Positions 25,318 to 35,177 are shown, counted from the first letter of the stretch. The stretch is 50,642 nucleotides of DNA from an uncultured Eubacteriales bacterium (GCA_900540045.1 UQEF01000007.1:1-50642); one strand, 5' to 3'. Made by a program: numbers and translations. Notes: generated from the sequence alone by a model not told the origin.

Positions 25318-26361
25318 CTATGGCTGCGAACCGCCCAGAAGCTTGTCCACCAGCCGGATAGCGTGCGCCAGTCGCTGTGAATAGTCCCCGCTGACCACCA
25401 CCATCTTGTCTTTAAAACCATGCGCCACGTACATGTCCCACAGGCGGTCGTTGAGCATCCTGCGCCGGTCCTCGTCGCCATTGAGACGCTGGCCGTCGGG
25501 CACCCAGCGCACATCCGGCGTCAGATAGATCAGCAGGTCGTAGCGGTCCGGGTCGATGTACTTTTCCACAAGCTCGTTGGAATGCCCCATGTAAAGCTCG
25601 CTGAAATAGTCTGTATAGGTGGCGTCGGTGTCAAAGAAGCAAACCTTGTTGGCCGTGCGGAGCGCCTGATAGTCCTGCTCGTACTGGATATGCGCGATGC
25701 GGCTGAAATCCATGTCGGTATAGATGGTTTCATCGTTGCCCAAAAAGTCGCGCGCATAGTAGCGCCCTACTTCCTCTGACCAGGAAGTATTGTACAGCTT
25801 GGCCAGGCACTTGGTCAGCGTGGTCTTTCCGCAGCTTTCCGTGCCGGCGATGAGCACCTTTTTGGCAAAGAAGGGACGCGCAGCGCCCAGAATATAATCC
25901 CAGTTGCCCAGGATATCGCTGCGGATATCCGTTGCGGAGATGGGATAGCGCGTGCGGGCAGGGTCAAACAGCACGACCTTTGATTCGGGGAAATACCTGG
26001 CCAGCGTTTCGCCGTATTCCATATCGCCTACGAAAAAAGCGTCGATGGTCTCCCCCACCACCTCGCGCATGCGCCGGCTCCACAGTTCCCATCCCTGTGG
26101 ATAGACAGGAATATCCGTCTCGTCCAATACCCGTACACCAATATGGGTAATGTCCTGAATCTGCTGGGAAATCCACTGCTTGCGCAGGCGGTAGGAGATT
26201 TCGGGAATGCCGTCCCGGCGGCAGATCTCGCGGGTCTGGTCGGCGTTGTCGGAGATGACCACCAGCAGCTTTTCGCAGCGGGTGGATGCCTCGATCATCT
26301 GGTACAGATGGCCGCGGTGCGGCGGAAGAAATCGACCGAAGTAAACGCCCGTCCGGTACAT
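25318..26361 (-). CDS. nadR: NadR-like bifunctional NMN adenylyltransferase / ribosylnicotinamide kinase
   Basis: The 347-residue protein has an N-terminal nucleotidyltransferase domain with GRFLPPHRGH (residues 9-18) and the ISATDIRSD motif (the ISxTxxR type), and a C-terminal P-loop kinase domain with GTESCGKTT. This is the NadR layout without the N-terminal helix-turn-helix repressor domain of enterobacteria. It should adenylate NMN to NAD and phosphorylate nicotinamide riboside in salvage. GGGAGGAAG precedes the ATG. No PnuC transporter gene is beside it. Confidence 0.9.
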   Translation of the reverse strand: MYRTGVYFGRFLPPHRGHLYQMIEASTRCEKLLVVISDNADQTREICRRDGIPEISYRLRKQWISQQIQDITHIGVRVLDETDIPVYPQGWELWSRRMREVVGETIDAFFVGDMEYGETLARYFPESKVVLFDPARTRYPISATDIRSDILGNWDYILGAARPFFAKKVLIAGTESCGKTTLTKCLAKLYNTSWSEEVGRYYARDFLGNDETIYTDMDFSRIAHIQYEQDYQALRTANKVCFFDTDATYTDYFSELYMGHSNELVEKYIDPDRYDLLIYLTPDVRWVPDGQRLNGDEDRRRMLNDRLWDMYVAHGFKDKMVVVSGDYSQRLAHAIRLVDKLLGGSQP

Positions 26362-26499
26362 GGGTCTTCCTCCCTTGGCGGTTTGTGATAGTACATTCTA
26401 CGCCTTCTGGCTTTTTCCTGCCTGTCCAGAGCAGACGGAATATGGTATAAAAAAGTGTGCTTATTCCACCTGTGGCGAGAAAAAGGACAGGATGCGCGT

Positions 26500-26799
26500 A
26501 TGGCGAGACTGAGTGTACTGATTCTTGCGGCCATTGTGGCCACACTGCTGCTGGCCGCAGATTTTCACGACCTTTTCGCGTTGCCATCACTCCGCCAGTT
26601 ATGGCCGTGCCTGGGGGACGTGTGCGGATGGCTGACGAAGCCGATCCCGATGGCGCTGGTTAGGCTGGGCGCCTCGCTGGCGCTTCCAAGGGACGGCGCA
26701 CGGCTGCCGGTGGTGGTCAATCTGGCGGCGGCAGCGGCGGCCTACCTGTGGCTTTTGACGGGCCTTGCACGACGCCATGCTGCGAAAGCCGAAGCCTGA
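26500..26799 (+). CDS. Small membrane protein of unknown function
   Basis: A possible 99-residue protein with two strong hydrophobic segments (LSVLILAAIVATLLLAADF at residues 4-22 and VVVNLAAAAAAYLWLLTGLA near the C-terminus). The ATG at 26500 has only a modest AGGA upstream. TATAAA at about 26443 could be part of a promoter. It lies divergent from nadR and convergent to livF, with a bidirectional terminator after it, which supports a real small gene. I do not recognise the family. Confidence 0.5.
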   Translation: MARLSVLILAAIVATLLLAADFHDLFALPSLRQLWPCLGDVCGWLTKPIPMALVRLGASLALPRDGARLPVVVNLAAAAAAYLWLLTGLARRHAAKAEA

Positions 26800-26806
26800 A
26801 CCCGCA

Positions 26807-26852
26807 CAAAAAAAGCGCCTTCCGAGCGGTCTTTGCCGTTCGAAAGGCGCTT
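26807..26852 (-). terminator. Terminator of the liv operon (bidirectional)
   Basis: AAGCGCCTT...AAGGCGCTT with inner CGA.CGG/CCG.TCG pairing forms a long stem; on the minus strand it is followed by seven T, four bases beyond the livF stop. It can also serve the plus-strand small membrane protein gene. Confidence 0.92.
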
Positions 26853-26855
26853 CCC

Positions 26856-27583
<728 letters not shown>

Positions 27584-27587
<4 letters not shown>

Positions 27588-28429
27588 TCCTCATCCACCC
27601 CCAAATAGGCCGCAATCACGGCGGGATCGTCCTGCACCTGCTGCGGCGTGCCCTCGGAAATCAGCTTGCCGAAATCCAGTACATAGATGCGGTCGGAAAT
27701 GTCCATCACAAGGTTCATGTGATGCTCGATCAGGAACACGGTGAGCTTGAAGTCCTCTTTGATCTTGCGGATGAAGTCGCTCAGTTCGTCGGTTTCCTGC
27801 GGGTTCATGCCGGCGGCGGGTTCATCCAGCAAAAGCAGCCGCGGCTCGGTTGCCAGCGCTCGCGCAATTTCCAGGTAGCGCTGCTTGCCGTAGGGCAAGG
27901 AGGACGCCTTCTCCTGCGCCACGTCGCCCAATCCCAGCATATCCAGCAGATCCAGCGATTCCTGGCGGATACGCCGCTCCTCCTGCTGGTTCACATGCAG
28001 CATGGAGGCAAACAGCCCCGCCTTCAGCCGCATATGCCGCGCCACCAGCACGTTTTCCAGCACGGACATGTTCTTGAACAGACGGATGTTCTGGAAGGTG
28101 CGTGCCACGCCCATCTCGGTGATTTTATCAGGCGTGTTGGAGACGAGGCGGTTGTACTCGCCGATGTGCGTGCCGGCGTAGAGCTTGCGCATTTTGCCGG
28201 TGGGATGACCCTGCGCAATGATCTTGCCGCGCAGCTTGACGCAGCCGTTGGTGGGCGCGTACACGCCGGTGATGACATTGAACGCGGTGGTCTTGCCCGC
28301 GCCGTTGGGACCGATCAGCGCGACGGTCTCGCCCTGATCCACGTGCATGGAAAAACTGTCCACGGCCACCACGCCGCCGAACTGCATGGTCACATTTTCG
28401 AGTTCAAGGACGGTTTCGACGATGTTCAT
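27584..28429 (-). CDS. livG: Branched-chain amino acid ABC transporter ATPase LivG
   Basis: LivG is the second ATPase of the importer. The 281-residue product has Walker A GPNGAGKTT, the LivG-type insertion, a signature region LPYGKQRYLEIARAL (in place of LSGGQ) and Walker B RLLLLDEPAAGMNP. The LPYG form is normal in LivG. Its start overlaps livM by four bases. Confidence 0.96.
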
Positions 28430-29565
28430 TTCCCCGCCCCCTTTCCGGCGGCTTTTGCCGCAGTTTTTTTACGGAAAAGATCCGGCAGCTCCCGAGAGCC
28501 CATGATGCCCTGGCGGAAGAAGAGAACCACCACCATGATAATCAGCGAAAATACCACCAGACGGAAGCCGTTGCGCAGCAGCGGCACCTCCCACTCGCCG
28601 ATCATCTGCTTCTGGTCCAGGAAACGCAGCCACCATTCCGAGCAGGCCACAAACAGGAACGAGCCAATGCAGCTGCCTGTGACCGAACCGATGCCGCCGA
28701 TAACCACAATGAGCAAAATCTCATACGTCATGGCCGAGGTAAAGCTCTTGGCCTGCACGCTGTTCTGGTACATCGCCAGCATCGCGCCGCCCACGCCCGC
28801 GAAAAAGCTGCTCAGACAGAAGGCGAACTGCTTGTGCCGCGCCAGGTTGATGCCCATGGCCTCGGCGGCCACCTCGTCGTCGCGAATGGCCATGAAGGCC
28901 CGGCCGTAACTGGAGTGAATCAGCGCCACAATCAGGGCAATGCACACGCCCGCGATCAGGAACGGCACCAGGGTGGACAGGTACAGCGTCACCTCTCCCT
29001 CCGCGTTTTTGATGTTGAAATCATTGAACGTGGGAAACAGGCGCAGCATGTTGGAGCCGTTGGTGATCGCGCCCAGTTTATCCCACTGGAAGATGGAGCG
29101 AATGATCTCCGCAAAGCCCAGCGTGGCGATCGCCAGATAGTCGCTCTTGAGCCGAAGCACCGGCAGGCCGATCAAAAAGGCGAAAATCGCCGCCACGATG
29201 CCCGCCAGAATGAGCGCCGGAATCACCGGCATGGCAAACTGAATCAGGCCGCCGTCATAGTACTGATACACGGCCGCGCGCTGCGCCACAGGAATGGTCA
29301 GAATGCCATAGGTGTAGGCCCCGATGAGCATGAAGCCCGCCTGGCCCAGCGAAAACAGACCGGTAAAGCCGTTGAGCAGGTTCATCGACACCGCGACCAG
29401 CGCGTAGGTCGCGCCTTTCTTCAGCACCGTAAAGAGCATGGAGGTAGGAGGCAGAATCTGCTCCAGTACAAACACCAGCGCATAGATCAGAACCAGGATC
29501 ACGGCGGTCAGAATCACGCCGCTGTCCGGCCTTTTGATACGGGAAACGCTCTGTACATTGGTCAT
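28426..29565 (-). CDS. livM: Branched-chain amino acid ABC transporter permease LivM
   Basis: LivM forms the membrane channel together with LivH. The 379-residue product has about ten hydrophobic segments and family blocks NGFTGLFSLGQAGFMLIGAY, SDYLAIATLGFAEI and YGRAFMAIRDDEVAAEAMGI. The ATG at 29565 is chosen because GAGGTGAG lies just upstream and the longer frame overlaps livH. It lies 10 bases after livH. Confidence 0.95.
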   Translation of the reverse strand: MTNVQSVSRIKRPDSGVILTAVILVLIYALVFVLEQILPPTSMLFTVLKKGATYALVAVSMNLLNGFTGLFSLGQAGFMLIGAYTYGILTIPVAQRAAVYQYYDGGLIQFAMPVIPALILAGIVAAIFAFLIGLPVLRLKSDYLAIATLGFAEIIRSIFQWDKLGAITNGSNMLRLFPTFNDFNIKNAEGEVTLYLSTLVPFLIAGVCIALIVALIHSSYGRAFMAIRDDEVAAEAMGINLARHKQFAFCLSSFFAGVGGAMLAMYQNSVQAKSFTSAMTYEILLIVVIGGIGSVTGSCIGSFLFVACSEWWLRFLDQKQMIGEWEVPLLRNGFRLVVFSLIIMVVVLFFRQGIMGSRELPDLFRKKTAAKAAGKGAGK

Positions 29566-29575
29566 GATGCTCACC

Positions 29576-30499
29576 TCACACCTTGTCGGTCGTCTTTTCG
29601 CCAAACAAACCTGTCGGCTTGACGATCAGAATCACGATGAGCAGCGCGAAGGTAAACGCGTCGGAGAAGGTGGTCAGCCCCAGCATCTGCTTGCTCAGGC
29701 CGGCCTTGATGAGAATGACGTCCAGGCCTTTGATGATGTTTTCGCAGATACCGATGATGAACGCGCCCACCACGGCCCCCGGCACGCTGCCGATGCCGCC
29801 GAATACCGCAGCCACAAAGGCCTTCAGGCCCGGCATGGCGCCGGAGGTCTGAATCACGGTGGTATAGTTGGTAAAGTAGAGCAGCGACCCCACGCCCGCC
29901 AGGAACGATCCGATTACAAAAGTGACGGAAATCACGCGGTTGATCTTGATACCCATGAGCTGGCTGGTTTCAAAATCCTTCGACACGGCGCGCATGGCCA
30001 TGCCGATCTTGGTGTGGTTAATGAGCATGACCAGCGCGATAACCAGCACCAGCGTGAGCACCGGGGTGATGATGGTGACCATCTTGGTGGTCGCCGTGCC
30101 GATGGTCACGGATTCGGAGATGAAGGGGATGCTGGGATAGTATTGATTGAGGCCGCCGGTGATGTAGAGAACCAGGTTCTGCAGCGTATAGCTGACGCCG
30201 ATGGCAGAAATCATGATGCTCATGCGCGGAGCGGAGCGCAGGGGCTTGTAGGCGACGCGCTCGATCAGGAAGCCGATAAATGCGGTAAGGACCAGCACAA
30301 GCGGAATCGACACATACAGCGGGAGCCCGCTGGCAGAGATATAGACCATCAGAATGCCCGCTACCATGAATACGTCGCCATGAGCGAAGTTGATCAGGCG
30401 CAGGATGCCGTACACCATCGTGTAGCCGATAGCGATCAGGGCGTACTGCCCGCCGACGCTCACGCCGGAGAGCAGATAGGGCAAAACCGTGCTCATCAT
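29576..30499 (-). CDS. livH: Branched-chain amino acid ABC transporter permease LivH
   Basis: LivH is the second permease subunit. The 307-residue product has about eight membrane segments, with GVSVGGQYALIAIGYTMVYGI at the start, the permease loop KIGMAMRAVSKDFETSQLMGI and AAVFGGIGSVPGAVVGAF near the end. A strong hairpin separates it from livK. Two ATG codons stand in tandem at 30499 and 30496; either could be used. Confidence 0.95.
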   Translation of the reverse strand: MMSTVLPYLLSGVSVGGQYALIAIGYTMVYGILRLINFAHGDVFMVAGILMVYISASGLPLYVSIPLVLVLTAFIGFLIERVAYKPLRSAPRMSIMISAIGVSYTLQNLVLYITGGLNQYYPSIPFISESVTIGTATTKMVTIITPVLTLVLVIALVMLINHTKIGMAMRAVSKDFETSQLMGIKINRVISVTFVIGSFLAGVGSLLYFTNYTTVIQTSGAMPGLKAFVAAVFGGIGSVPGAVVGAFIIGICENIIKGLDVILIKAGLSKQMLGLTTFSDAFTFALLIVILIVKPTGLFGEKTTDKV

Positions 30500-30532
30500 G
30501 GAAAACGAGCCCCCTTCTGGCAGTTTACGAAA

Positions 30533-30566
30533 TTCGCGGCGGGGGGCATCGGGCCCCCGCCGCGAA
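30533..30566. terminator. Intercistronic hairpin between livK and livH
   Basis: A perfect 13-bp stem (TTCGCGGCGGGGG with CCCCCGCCGCGAA) with an 8-base loop and only a weak T tract. Such stems after a substrate-binding protein gene commonly act as partial terminators or protect the upstream mRNA, so that more binding protein than permease is made. Confidence 0.75.
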
Positions 30567-30602
30567 AACGGACTTTCTTGGTCGGGCTGGGAACGGGAAG
30601 GA

Positions 30603-31754
30603 TTATTCCACCGTCTGCACCGTCACGAAATCCCAGGCGCCGGTTTCGGTGTTGGCGGTCTTGATGTAGGCGGAGTCACGGGCCGCGTCGCCGATCTCGT
30701 CGAAGGCGATATGGCCGGACACGCCGTCATACGTCACATCCCACAGCGCCTCGTTAACGGCCTTGCTGTCGGTGCTGCCGGCAGCCTTGAGGGCCTCCAG
30801 AGCTACGAAGTAGGCGTCATAGCCCATGACGGACACAGCTGCGATCATGTCGTTGCCGCCGTTGTTGGTCAGGGCTTCGCTGTTGGAATTGAGCCAGGCC
30901 TTGAAGCCCTCGTCAAACTCGGGAGAGCCGCCCTCCTGATAGAAGGTGCTGATGTAGAGCTTGACATTGGTACCCTTGGCCGCCTCGACCACCACGTTGG
31001 AGTCCAGTGTGTCGCCGCCCATGATGGGATAGGTCACGTTCTGGCCCGCAGCCTGGTTGATGATCTGGGTGGAGTAGGCGATGGACACCGGGCAGAAGAA
31101 CACTTCCGCGCCGATGGCGGTCGCGTTGGAAAGGTAAGAGGTAAAGTCGCTGTTGCCGGTGGGGAAGGTATCGGAGATCACCGTGCCGCCCAGCGCCTCA
31201 AACGCCTGCTGGAAGTAATGGCACAGGCCCACGTCGTAGTCGTTGCCCAGTTCGGCCAGGCAGTAGGCGGTCTTGGCGCCCAGCTCGCTGTAAGCGTAGT
31301 TGGCCAGCACCGTGCCCTGGAAGGGGTCCAGGAAGCAGATGCGGAAGTAGTGGGTGTTGCCGGCCGTCACCTGCGGGTTGGTGCAGGTCACGCCGATGGC
31401 GGGGATGCCCGCATCCGCGAAGTACTGCGAGCCCGCGATGGACACGCCGGAGCCATAGGAACCCAGCACCACGCTCACGCCCTCGCTGACCAGCTGCTGC
31501 GCAGCGGAAGGCGCCTTGTCGGCGGAAGAGCCGTTATCGGCATAGACGAGCTCGACGGTGTAGGTCTCTCCCCCGATCTCAACGGTGGGCTGCACGCTGT
31601 TGGCGTACTGCATGCCCAGCATTTCCTGCTTGCCGCCCGCGCCGCTGTCGCCGGAGGCGGGCTCAAACACGCCGATCTTGACGACGTTTTCGCCCAGAGC
31701 GAACGCCGGAATCATCATCAGAACCGCCAGTAGGATGGCTACGATCTTTTTCAT
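30603..31754 (-). CDS. livK: Branched-chain amino acid ABC transporter substrate-binding protein
   Basis: The 383-residue protein starts with a signal peptide (MKKIVAILLAVLMMIPAFALG) and continues with the type-I periplasmic-binding fold KIGVFEPASGDSGAGGKQEMLGM typical of LivJ/LivK proteins. No lipobox cysteine is visible after the signal peptide, which is unusual for a Gram-positive binding protein that must stay on the cell surface. GGAGGG precedes the ATG at 31754. It is the first gene of the liv operon. Confidence 0.94.
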   Translation of the reverse strand: MKKIVAILLAVLMMIPAFALGENVVKIGVFEPASGDSGAGGKQEMLGMQYANSVQPTVEIGGETYTVELVYADNGSSADKAPSAAQQLVSEGVSVVLGSYGSGVSIAGSQYFADAGIPAIGVTCTNPQVTAGNTHYFRICFLDPFQGTVLANYAYSELGAKTAYCLAELGNDYDVGLCHYFQQAFEALGGTVISDTFPTGNSDFTSYLSNATAIGAEVFFCPVSIAYSTQIINQAAGQNVTYPIMGGDTLDSNVVVEAAKGTNVKLYISTFYQEGGSPEFDEGFKAWLNSNSEALTNNGGNDMIAAVSVMGYDAYFVALEALKAAGSTDSKAVNEALWDVTYDGVSGHIAFDEIGDAARDSAYIKTANTETGAWDFVTVQTVE

Positions 31755-31783
31755 ACGTTGATCCCTCCTGATATCAGTGATTG

Positions 31784-31827
31784 GGGTTGCAAGCATTATA
31801 TAACTTTACCGCAACAAAGTGCAACCC
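31784..31827. promoter_or_regulatory. Inverted repeat flanking the livK promoter
   Basis: GGGTTGCA (31784-31791) and TGCAACCC (31820-31827) are perfect 8-bp arms, 28 bases apart. One arm overlaps the -35 box and the other lies just downstream of the -10 box of livK, so a regulator bound to both would cover the promoter. Confidence 0.55.
31795..31824 (-). promoter_or_regulatory. Promoter of the liv operon
   Basis: Minus strand TTGCAC (31824-31819), 18-base spacer, perfect TATAAT (31800-31795), 41 bases upstream of the livK start. Confidence 0.82.
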
Positions 31828-31984
31828 TAACGCATGAGAAGTGCACAAGAAAAACATGACACCCTTGTTATCTATTTTTTGTAACAATCGGGAAACACGG
31901 AAAATACAGTGCCCGAAATCCTGAAAAAACAACGTCTCTGTTGCTATTTGGCTTTTTTTGAAATTGCGCCGCACATTTTGGCAC

Positions 31985-32014
31985 TTGACTTGCCGGCCGT
32001 TTGAGGTATACAAT
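31985..32014 (+). promoter_or_regulatory. Promoter of the T-box-controlled transporter operon
   Basis: TTGACT followed by TATACA (16-base spacer) or TACAAT (18-base spacer), just upstream of the T-box leader. Confidence 0.7.
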
Positions 32015-32027
32015 GCATCCCATACAA

Positions 32028-32300
32028 GGCGTCGATGGAGTGACGTGGCCGCGTATGCTCCGCTTAAGAGAGCCTCCGGGTGGTGCGAGGGGGTGCGGAA
32101 AGGCGGTGGATTCCGCTCCGGAGCCGTCCGGCTGAACCATGCAAGTAGGCCGGGCCGGGTCAGATCCGTTACCATTCTGTGAGCAATGCTGGTTGCTCAT
32201 GAGGCCGGAAGCTGCTTTCGGCGAAGCAGAGGTGGTACCGCGCGACGACGCGCCCTTTGTTTTCCTCCATCGGGGCGGAAATGAGGGGCGTTTTCTGCTT
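32028..32300 (+). promoter_or_regulatory. T-box leader, probably tryptophan-specific
   Basis: T-box leaders bind an uncharged tRNA and then prevent termination. The T-box sequence AGGTGGTACCGCG is at 32230-32242, the distal stem I blocks AAGAGAG and GGTGGTGCGAGG at about 32074-32095. A TGG at 32107-32109 followed by A is placed like a specifier codon and means tryptophan. The terminator arms are CGCCC (32251-32255) and GGGCG (32286-32290) followed by TTTT. The TGGT of the T-box would pair with the tRNA acceptor end through a G-U pair if the discriminator base is G, as in most bacterial tRNA-Trp, so the specificity is likely but not sure. Confidence 0.88.
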
Positions 32301-32369
32301 TTCTTAACGCTTCAACCGGGCCAAGCCCGTTTGAAAATCATTGGAAACCATTGTAGGGAGGTAGTTTTT

Positions 32370-33317
32370 ATGAAGAAACTCGTTTCCATTCTGATGGCGG
32401 CAGTGCTGCTGCTCTGCGCCGTGCCGGTCCTGGCCGAGGGACAGACTTATACCGTGGGCGTGTGCCAGCTGGTCACCCACGACGCGCTGGACGCCGCCAC
32501 CCAGGGCTTTATCGACGCGCTGACCGAGGAGCTGGGCGACGCGGTCACCTTTGATGTGCAGAACGCCGCAGGTGATTCCAACACCTGCTCCACTATCGTC
32601 AATTCCTTTGTGGCCGCTGATGTGGACCTGATTCTGGCCAACGCCACCGCTGCGCTGCAGGCGGCCGTGGCCGCGACGGCGGACATTCCCATCCTGGGGA
32701 CCTCCGTCACCGAATATGGCGTAGCGCTGGACATTGACGACTTTACCGGCACCGTGGGAGGCAATGTCTCCGGCACCTCCGACCTGGCCCCACTGGACCA
32801 GCAGGCCGCCATGGTGCAAACCCTGTTCCCCGACGCCAAGAACGTGGGCCTGCTCTACTGTTCGGCCGAAGCCAACAGCCAGTACCAGGTGGATACCGTA
32901 AAGGGATACCTGGAGGAAATGGGCTATACCTGCACCCTCTACCCCTTTGCCGACAGCAATGATGCCGCTGCGGTGACGCAGACCGCCGCCGATGCCAGCG
33001 ATGTGATCTACGTGCCCACCGACAACACCGTGGCCGCCAACACCGGCATTGTGGATAATATCTGCCAGCCCGCCGGCGTACCTGTGATCGCCGGCGAGGA
33101 AGGCATCTGCAAGGGTTGCGGCGTGGCCACCCTGTCCATCAGTTACTATGATCTGGGCGTGACCACCGGCAAGATGGCTGCTCAGATTCTCACGGGTGAA
33201 GCGGACATCTCCACCATGCCCATCGCCTATGCCGAAAACTTTACCCCCAAGTTCAACACCGTCATTGGCGAGGCGCTGGGGATCGCCATGCCGGAGGGAT
33301 ATACGCCTGTTGAGTAA
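32370..33317 (+). CDS. trpX: ABC transporter substrate-binding protein, tryptophan type (TrpX-like)
   Basis: The 315-residue protein has a signal peptide (MKKLVSILMAAVLLLCAVPVLA) and the ABC_sub_bind fold typical of TrpX proteins (IPILGTSVTEYGVALD, YVPTDNTVAANTGIV, PVIAGEEGICKGCGVATLSI). It should capture the substrate outside the cell. TAGGGAGG precedes the ATG. The Trp-like T-box in its leader and the permease and ATPase genes behind it make a tryptophan or related amino acid the likely substrate; the fold alone does not fix that. Confidence 0.85.
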   Translation: MKKLVSILMAAVLLLCAVPVLAEGQTYTVGVCQLVTHDALDAATQGFIDALTEELGDAVTFDVQNAAGDSNTCSTIVNSFVAADVDLILANATAALQAAVAATADIPILGTSVTEYGVALDIDDFTGTVGGNVSGTSDLAPLDQQAAMVQTLFPDAKNVGLLYCSAEANSQYQVDTVKGYLEEMGYTCTLYPFADSNDAAAVTQTAADASDVIYVPTDNTVAANTGIVDNICQPAGVPVIAGEEGICKGCGVATLSISYYDLGVTTGKMAAQILTGEADISTMPIAYAENFTPKFNTVIGEALGIAMPEGYTPVE

Positions 33318-33338
33318 GCGCCGCAGCGCTTGAAAAAA

Positions 33339-33373
33339 ACGGCGGGAAAAGGCAAGCCTTTTCCCCCGTTTTT
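33339..33373 (+). terminator. Terminator between trpX and trpY
   Basis: CGGCGGGAAAAGGC and GCCTTTTCCCCCG form a long, nearly perfect stem with loop AA, followed by TTTTT. It probably lowers expression of the permease and ATPase genes relative to the binding protein. Confidence 0.88.
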
Positions 33374-33433
33374 GCGGTTTTTTTGAAAACACCGGCGGCG
33401 GGGCGTCCCGCTGCGGAATTGGGGGAAAATACA

Positions 33434-34375
33434 TTGTCGAGTTTTCTCAACGCGCTGCCCGGCGCCATCTCCCAGGGGCTGGTCTGGGGCATTATGGCCA
33501 TTGGGCTCTATATTACCTATAAGCTGCTGGACATTGCCGACCTGACGGTGGACGGTTCCTTCTGCACGGGGGGCGCCGTGGGCGTAGTGCTGATTACAAG
33601 CGGCTGCAACGTGTGGGTATCGCTGCTGGCCGCCATCCTGGCCGGCATGCTCGCCGGACTGGTCACGGGGCTTTTGCACACGGCGTGCGGCATCCCGGCC
33701 ATCCTCTCGGGCATTCTGACGCAGCTGGGTCTGTGGTCGGTCAACCTGGCCATCATGGGCATGAAGGCCAATCAGTCGCTGAACGTCAACAAATATGATC
33801 TGCTGGTGTCGCTTCGCTATCTGCAGGATGTGACCAAGGGGACGCGCGGCTTTTGGCAGCACCCCATCTTTGTGGCAGGGCTGTTCACGTTGGTGATCAT
33901 CGCCGTGCTGTACTGGTTTTTTGGGACGGAGCTGGGCTGCTCGCTGCGCGCGACGGGTGCGAATGCCAACATGGCCCGCGCCCAGGGCATCAACACGAAC
34001 TTGAATAAGGTGCTGGGGCTGATGATCTCCAACGGGCTGGTGGCGCTGTCCGGCGCGCTGCTTTCGCAGTACCAGAGCTTTGCGGACATCAATATGGGAC
34101 GCGGCGCCATCGTCATTGGCCTGGCCGCCGTGATTATCGGAGAGGTCATCTTTGGAAAGATCTTTCGCAACTTTGCCCTGAAGCTCCTGGCCGTGGCCAT
34201 CGGCTCGATCATCTACTATGTGGTCATTCAGGCAGTGGTCAGCCTCAGCGGCATCAATTCCAACTATCTGAAGCTGCTTTCCGCCATGATCGTGGCGCTG
34301 TTCCTGGCCGTGCCCTATTGGAAGGCACGCTATCTGGACCGGCCCGTCAGCAAGGGAGGCGCGAACCATGCTTGA
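33434..34375 (+). CDS. trpY: ABC transporter permease, tryptophan type (TrpY-like)
   Basis: The 313-residue product has about eight hydrophobic segments and matches the permease of the TrpXYZ family: GLVWGIMAIGLYITYKLLDIADLTVDGSF, SLRATGANANMARAQGIN, and NGLVALSGALLSQYQSFADI. The start TTG at 33434 is chosen because GGGGGAA lies eight bases upstream and because the TrpY family begins near there; the frame upstream runs through the terminator. It overlaps the ATPase gene by eight bases. Confidence 0.87.
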   Translation: MSSFLNALPGAISQGLVWGIMAIGLYITYKLLDIADLTVDGSFCTGGAVGVVLITSGCNVWVSLLAAILAGMLAGLVTGLLHTACGIPAILSGILTQLGLWSVNLAIMGMKANQSLNVNKYDLLVSLRYLQDVTKGTRGFWQHPIFVAGLFTLVIIAVLYWFFGTELGCSLRATGANANMARAQGINTNLNKVLGLMISNGLVALSGALLSQYQSFADINMGRGAIVIGLAAVIIGEVIFGKIFRNFALKLLAVAIGSIIYYVVIQAVVSLSGINSNYLKLLSAMIVALFLAVPYWKARYLDRPVSKGGANHA

Positions 34376-35162
34376 AATCATCAACCTGCGCAAGACCTTC
34401 AATCCCGGTACCGTCAACGAGAAAACCGCGCTGGACGGCGTTTCCCTCACTCTGAAAGACGGGGACTTCGTCAGCGTGATCGGCGGAAACGGCGCGGGCA
34501 AATCCACGCTGCTCAACGCCGTCGCGGGTACCTGGCTGGTGGATTCGGGCACCATTTCCATCGACGGGGTGAACGTCACCCGTCTGCCGGAGCATAAGCG
34601 TGCCCAGTTCATTGGACGCGTGTTTCAAGACCCCATGATGGGCACCGCCGCCACCATGCAGATCGAGGAAAATCTGGCCCTGGCTCTGCGGCGCGGCAAG
34701 CGCCGCACGCTGCGTGCCGGAATCACAGCCGCCGAGCGCGATCAGTACCGTGAACTGCTGAAGATCCTAGGCCTGGGACTTGAGGACCGGCTGACCACCA
34801 AGGTGGGCCTGCTTTCCGGCGGCCAGCGACAGGCGTTGACGCTGCTCATGGCCACGCTGCAAAAGCCAAAGCTTCTGCTTCTGGACGAGCATACCGCGGC
34901 CCTGGACCCCAAGACCGCTGCCAAGGTGCTGGAAACCACGGAGCGTATCATCCAACGCGACCACCTGACCACGCTGATGATCACCCATAACATGCGCGAC
35001 GCCATCGCCCACGGAAATCGGCTCATCATGATGTACGACGGACGCATTGTGGTGGACGTAAGCGGAGAGGAAAAACAGCGCCTGACGGTGGAGGACCTGC
35101 TGGCCCTGTTTGAGAAAGCCAGCGGACAGGCACTTGCCAGTGACCGGATGCTGCTGGGCTGA
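34368..35162 (+). CDS. trpZ: ABC transporter ATPase, tryptophan type (TrpZ-like)
   Basis: The 264-residue protein drives the TrpXYZ importer. Walker A is GGNGAGKST, signature LSGGQRQALTLL, Walker B KLLLLDEHTAALDP. The HTA in place of the common PTA is a known variant of this family. AAGGGAGG precedes the ATG, which lies inside the end of trpY. A terminator follows. Confidence 0.9.
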   Translation: MLEIINLRKTFNPGTVNEKTALDGVSLTLKDGDFVSVIGGNGAGKSTLLNAVAGTWLVDSGTISIDGVNVTRLPEHKRAQFIGRVFQDPMMGTAATMQIEENLALALRRGKRRTLRAGITAAERDQYRELLKILGLGLEDRLTTKVGLLSGGQRQALTLLMATLQKPKLLLLDEHTAALDPKTAAKVLETTERIIQRDHLTTLMITHNMRDAIAHGNRLIMMYDGRIVVDVSGEEKQRLTVEDLLALFEKASGQALASDRMLLG

Positions 35163-35177
35163 CAAGATGCATAATGA

